From Arthrobacter jinronghuae (GTDB lineage: Bacteria > Actinomycetota > Actinomycetes > Actinomycetales > Micrococcaceae), in contig NZ_CP104263.1 of assembly GCF_025244825.1 (NCBI RefSeq), forward strand, positions 3,472,001 through 3,536,000: a stretch of DNA of 64,000 nt, written 5' to 3'. Of this stretch, positions 62,635 through 64,000 are shown in pieces. The notes below the pieces were generated by a model that was not told the DNA's origin, did not search any database, and was given only the letters and a program-made list of their open reading frames with translations. The translations under genes and the position numbers were made by a program. How positions within the stretch are numbered: the first letter of the stretch is position 1; every line of letters starts with the position of its first letter.

Positions 62635-64000
62635 TCAGGCTTCGTCCACCAGCGCAGCGACGGCTGCCCGGGCACCGCTGCGGTGCAGGGTTCCGAGGGC
62701 GGACAGGTACTCCTGCGCGAACCTTGCATCGGAAGACAGGTCCGCGAAGAAGTGCTGCTGCGAAATAAAAGCCAGCGGATCCTCCCGGTTCCGCTCCGCC
62801 GCTGCCATCACTTCATCACGCCGGTTATCCACCACCCGGATCGGTTCGCCTGCCTCGTCCACGCCCTCGGCGTAGCGTGCCCACGAGGCAATGATTGCGG
62901 CGGAACGAGAGATTTCGCCGCCCGCGGCCACATTCTCCCGGACCACCGGAACCAGCCATTTCGGAATCCGGTCCGAGCTTTCGGCGCACAGGCGGGCGAG
63001 GGTGTCCCGGACGTGTTCATTGCCGAAACGCTGCAGCAGCCTCAGCTTGTAGGCGCCCAGATCGACGCCGGGGACAGGGAGCAGGGTGGGGGTTGCTTCC
63101 CGGTCCATGTAGTCCAGGAGGAACTGCGCCATCTGAGGGTCCCGCACGGCCTCGTGCACGTATCGGTAGCCCGAGAGATAGCCCAGGTAGGCCAGGGCCT
63201 GATGACCACAGTTCAACAGACGCAGTTTCATGTGTTCGTACGGTTCAACGTCCGCCGTCATGTTCACACCGGCGTCCTCCCACGGCGGCCTGCCCTGCGG
63301 AAACGCATCCTCCAGCGCCCACTGCTCGAAGTCCTCGGCCACCACCGGCCATGCATCCTCGACTCCGAATTCATCGGCCAGCAGCGTGCGGTCGGCGTCG
63401 GTGGTCGCCGGCGTGATCCGGTCCACCATCGAGGAGGGGAAGGAAACAGCCTCCTGCACCCACTTCCCCAGCTCCGGGTCCCGCAGCCGCGCGAACTCCC
63501 CGAAGGCCTTTCGGGCCACCTCTCCGTTGCCGGGAACGTTGTCGCAGGACATCACGGTGAACGGTTCCAGCCCCCGTTCCCGCCGGCGCCGCAATGCCTC
63601 GATGACGAGGCCGAAGACGCTCGACGGCACCGCCCCCGGTTGCAGATCCGCCGCGACGCCGGCATTTCCGGCGTCGAATTCCCCCGTGGTGTCACTGATG
63701 TTGTACCCGCCCTCGGTGATGGTCAGGGAAACGATGCGGGTGGCCGGGGCTGCCATTTTTTCAATGACCCCTTCGGGGTTTTCGGGGGCGAACAGGTACT
63801 CGGCAATCGAGCCGATTACGCGGGCTTCCAAGGCACCGTCGGGGTGCTTCAGGACCAGCGTGTACAGGCAGTCCTGACTGTCCATCACGGTTTTCATCGC
63901 GGCATCGGAGGGGAGCACACCCACGCCGCAGATGGCCCAGTCCAGGGCTTTGCCTTCGTTCATCAGCCGGTCCAGGTACATAGCCTGGTGTGCCCGGTGG
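62635..64000 (-). CDS. mannitol 2-dehydrogenase / polyol dehydrogenase (copy 2), cut by the right edge
   Basis: This is the C-terminal 455 residues or so of a second polyol-specific long-chain dehydrogenase; the frame continues through 64000 (upstream residues read HRAHQA, part of the nucleotide-binding motif), so the true start lies outside. Family features present: SFPSSMVDRITP and the catalytic K-N-H in MKLRLLNCGHQALAYLGYLS. It differs clearly from copy 1 at 40269-41792 and may use another polyol or a sugar acid (fructuronate/tagaturonate reductases share the fold). Confidence 0.88.
   Translation of the reverse strand, partial: HRAHQAMYLDRLMNEGKALDWAICGVGVLPSDAAMKTVMDSQDCLYTLVLKHPDGALEARVIGSIAEYLFAPENPEGVIEKMAAPATRIVSLTITEGGYNISDTTGEFDAGNAGVAADLQPGAVPSSVFGLVIEALRRRRERGLEPFTVMSCDNVPGNGEVARKAFGEFARLRDPELGKWVQEAVSFPSSMVDRITPATTDADRTLLADEFGVEDAWPVVAEDFEQWALEDAFPQGRPPWEDAGVNMTADVEPYEHMKLRLLNCGHQALAYLGYLSGYRYVHEAVRDPQMAQFLLDYMDREATPTLLPVPGVDLGAYKLRLLQRFGNEHVRDTLARLCAESSDRIPKWLVPVVRENVAAGGEISRSAAIIASWARYAEGVDEAGEPIRVVDNRRDEVMAAAERNREDPLAFISQQHFFADLSSDARFAQEYLSALGTLHRSGARAAVAALVDEA

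Overview
The window looks like a chromosomal segment of a high-GC actinobacterium of the Micrococcaceae, most likely Arthrobacter or a close relative. I infer this from the strong GC bias at third codon positions, the tandem glycine riboswitch on gcvP, the Asp23/AmaP envelope cluster with an ECF sigma factor, the CarD-type RNA polymerase binder, the ANTAR regulator, several GTG/TTG starts and a few apparently leaderless genes. I saw no insertion sequence, prophage, CRISPR array or rRNA gene. One RNA gene is certain: an initiator tRNA.

Layout. 0-6.3 kb: glycine metabolism (gcvT and gcvP on the minus strand behind a two-aptamer glycine riboswitch, with a CycA-type glycine/D-Ala/D-Ser permease divergent). 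6.3-9.6 kb: envelope-stress cluster (two Asp23 proteins, a 59-residue membrane protein, a DUF6286-like protein, an AmaP-like protein) divergent from an ECF sigma factor. 9.7-15.4 kb: malate synthase, a coupled alpha/beta-hydrolase and alcohol dehydrogenase pair, a small HTH protein, alanine dehydrogenase. 15.4-18.8 kb: MFS aromatic-acid-type transporter, MarR-like and TetR regulators, FMN reductase. 18.8-21.5 kb: a RiPP-like locus with a stand-alone LanB C-terminal (SpaB_C / thiopeptide-type) protein, a 62-residue partner and a divergent TrmB/LuxR hybrid regulator. 21.5-27.8 kb: two aminotransferases and the branched-chain keto acid dehydrogenase operon. 27.8-34.9 kb: a mixed housekeeping stretch (YvlD-like membrane protein, WXG-like protein plus lipase-like protein, purB, rlmN, GNAT, guanine deaminase, VOC protein). 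35-42 kb: polyol uptake and oxidation (ABC transporter, AlaX editing protein, tRNA-fMet, HAD phosphatase, mannitol 2-dehydrogenase). 42-54 kb: lipoprotein, GNATs, lactate 2-monooxygenase, TetR, a DUF1295 membrane protein, two two-component systems, a formate/nitrite-type channel and CarD. 54-64 kb: a CNNM/CorC pair, DUF1992 protein, formaldehyde-dehydrogenase-like enzyme with an unknown partner, a cytosolic PAS kinase, a second SpaB_C paralogue, a GAF-ANTAR regulator, and a second mannitol-dehydrogenase paralogue cut by the right edge.

How they fit together. Glycine turnover, alanine dehydrogenase, branched-chain keto acid oxidation, lactate oxidation and malate synthase point to a heterotroph living on amino acids and C2-C3 acids. 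The polyol ABC transporter with two polyol dehydrogenases and a HAD phosphatase suggests mannitol/sorbitol/arabitol use. The most unusual content is the pair of stand-alone SpaB_C proteins about 41 kb apart. Neither has a LanB dehydratase, cyclase or recognised precursor next to it. One has a divergent pathway-type regulator and a seven-codon ORF with a strong Shine-Dalgarno site just upstream.
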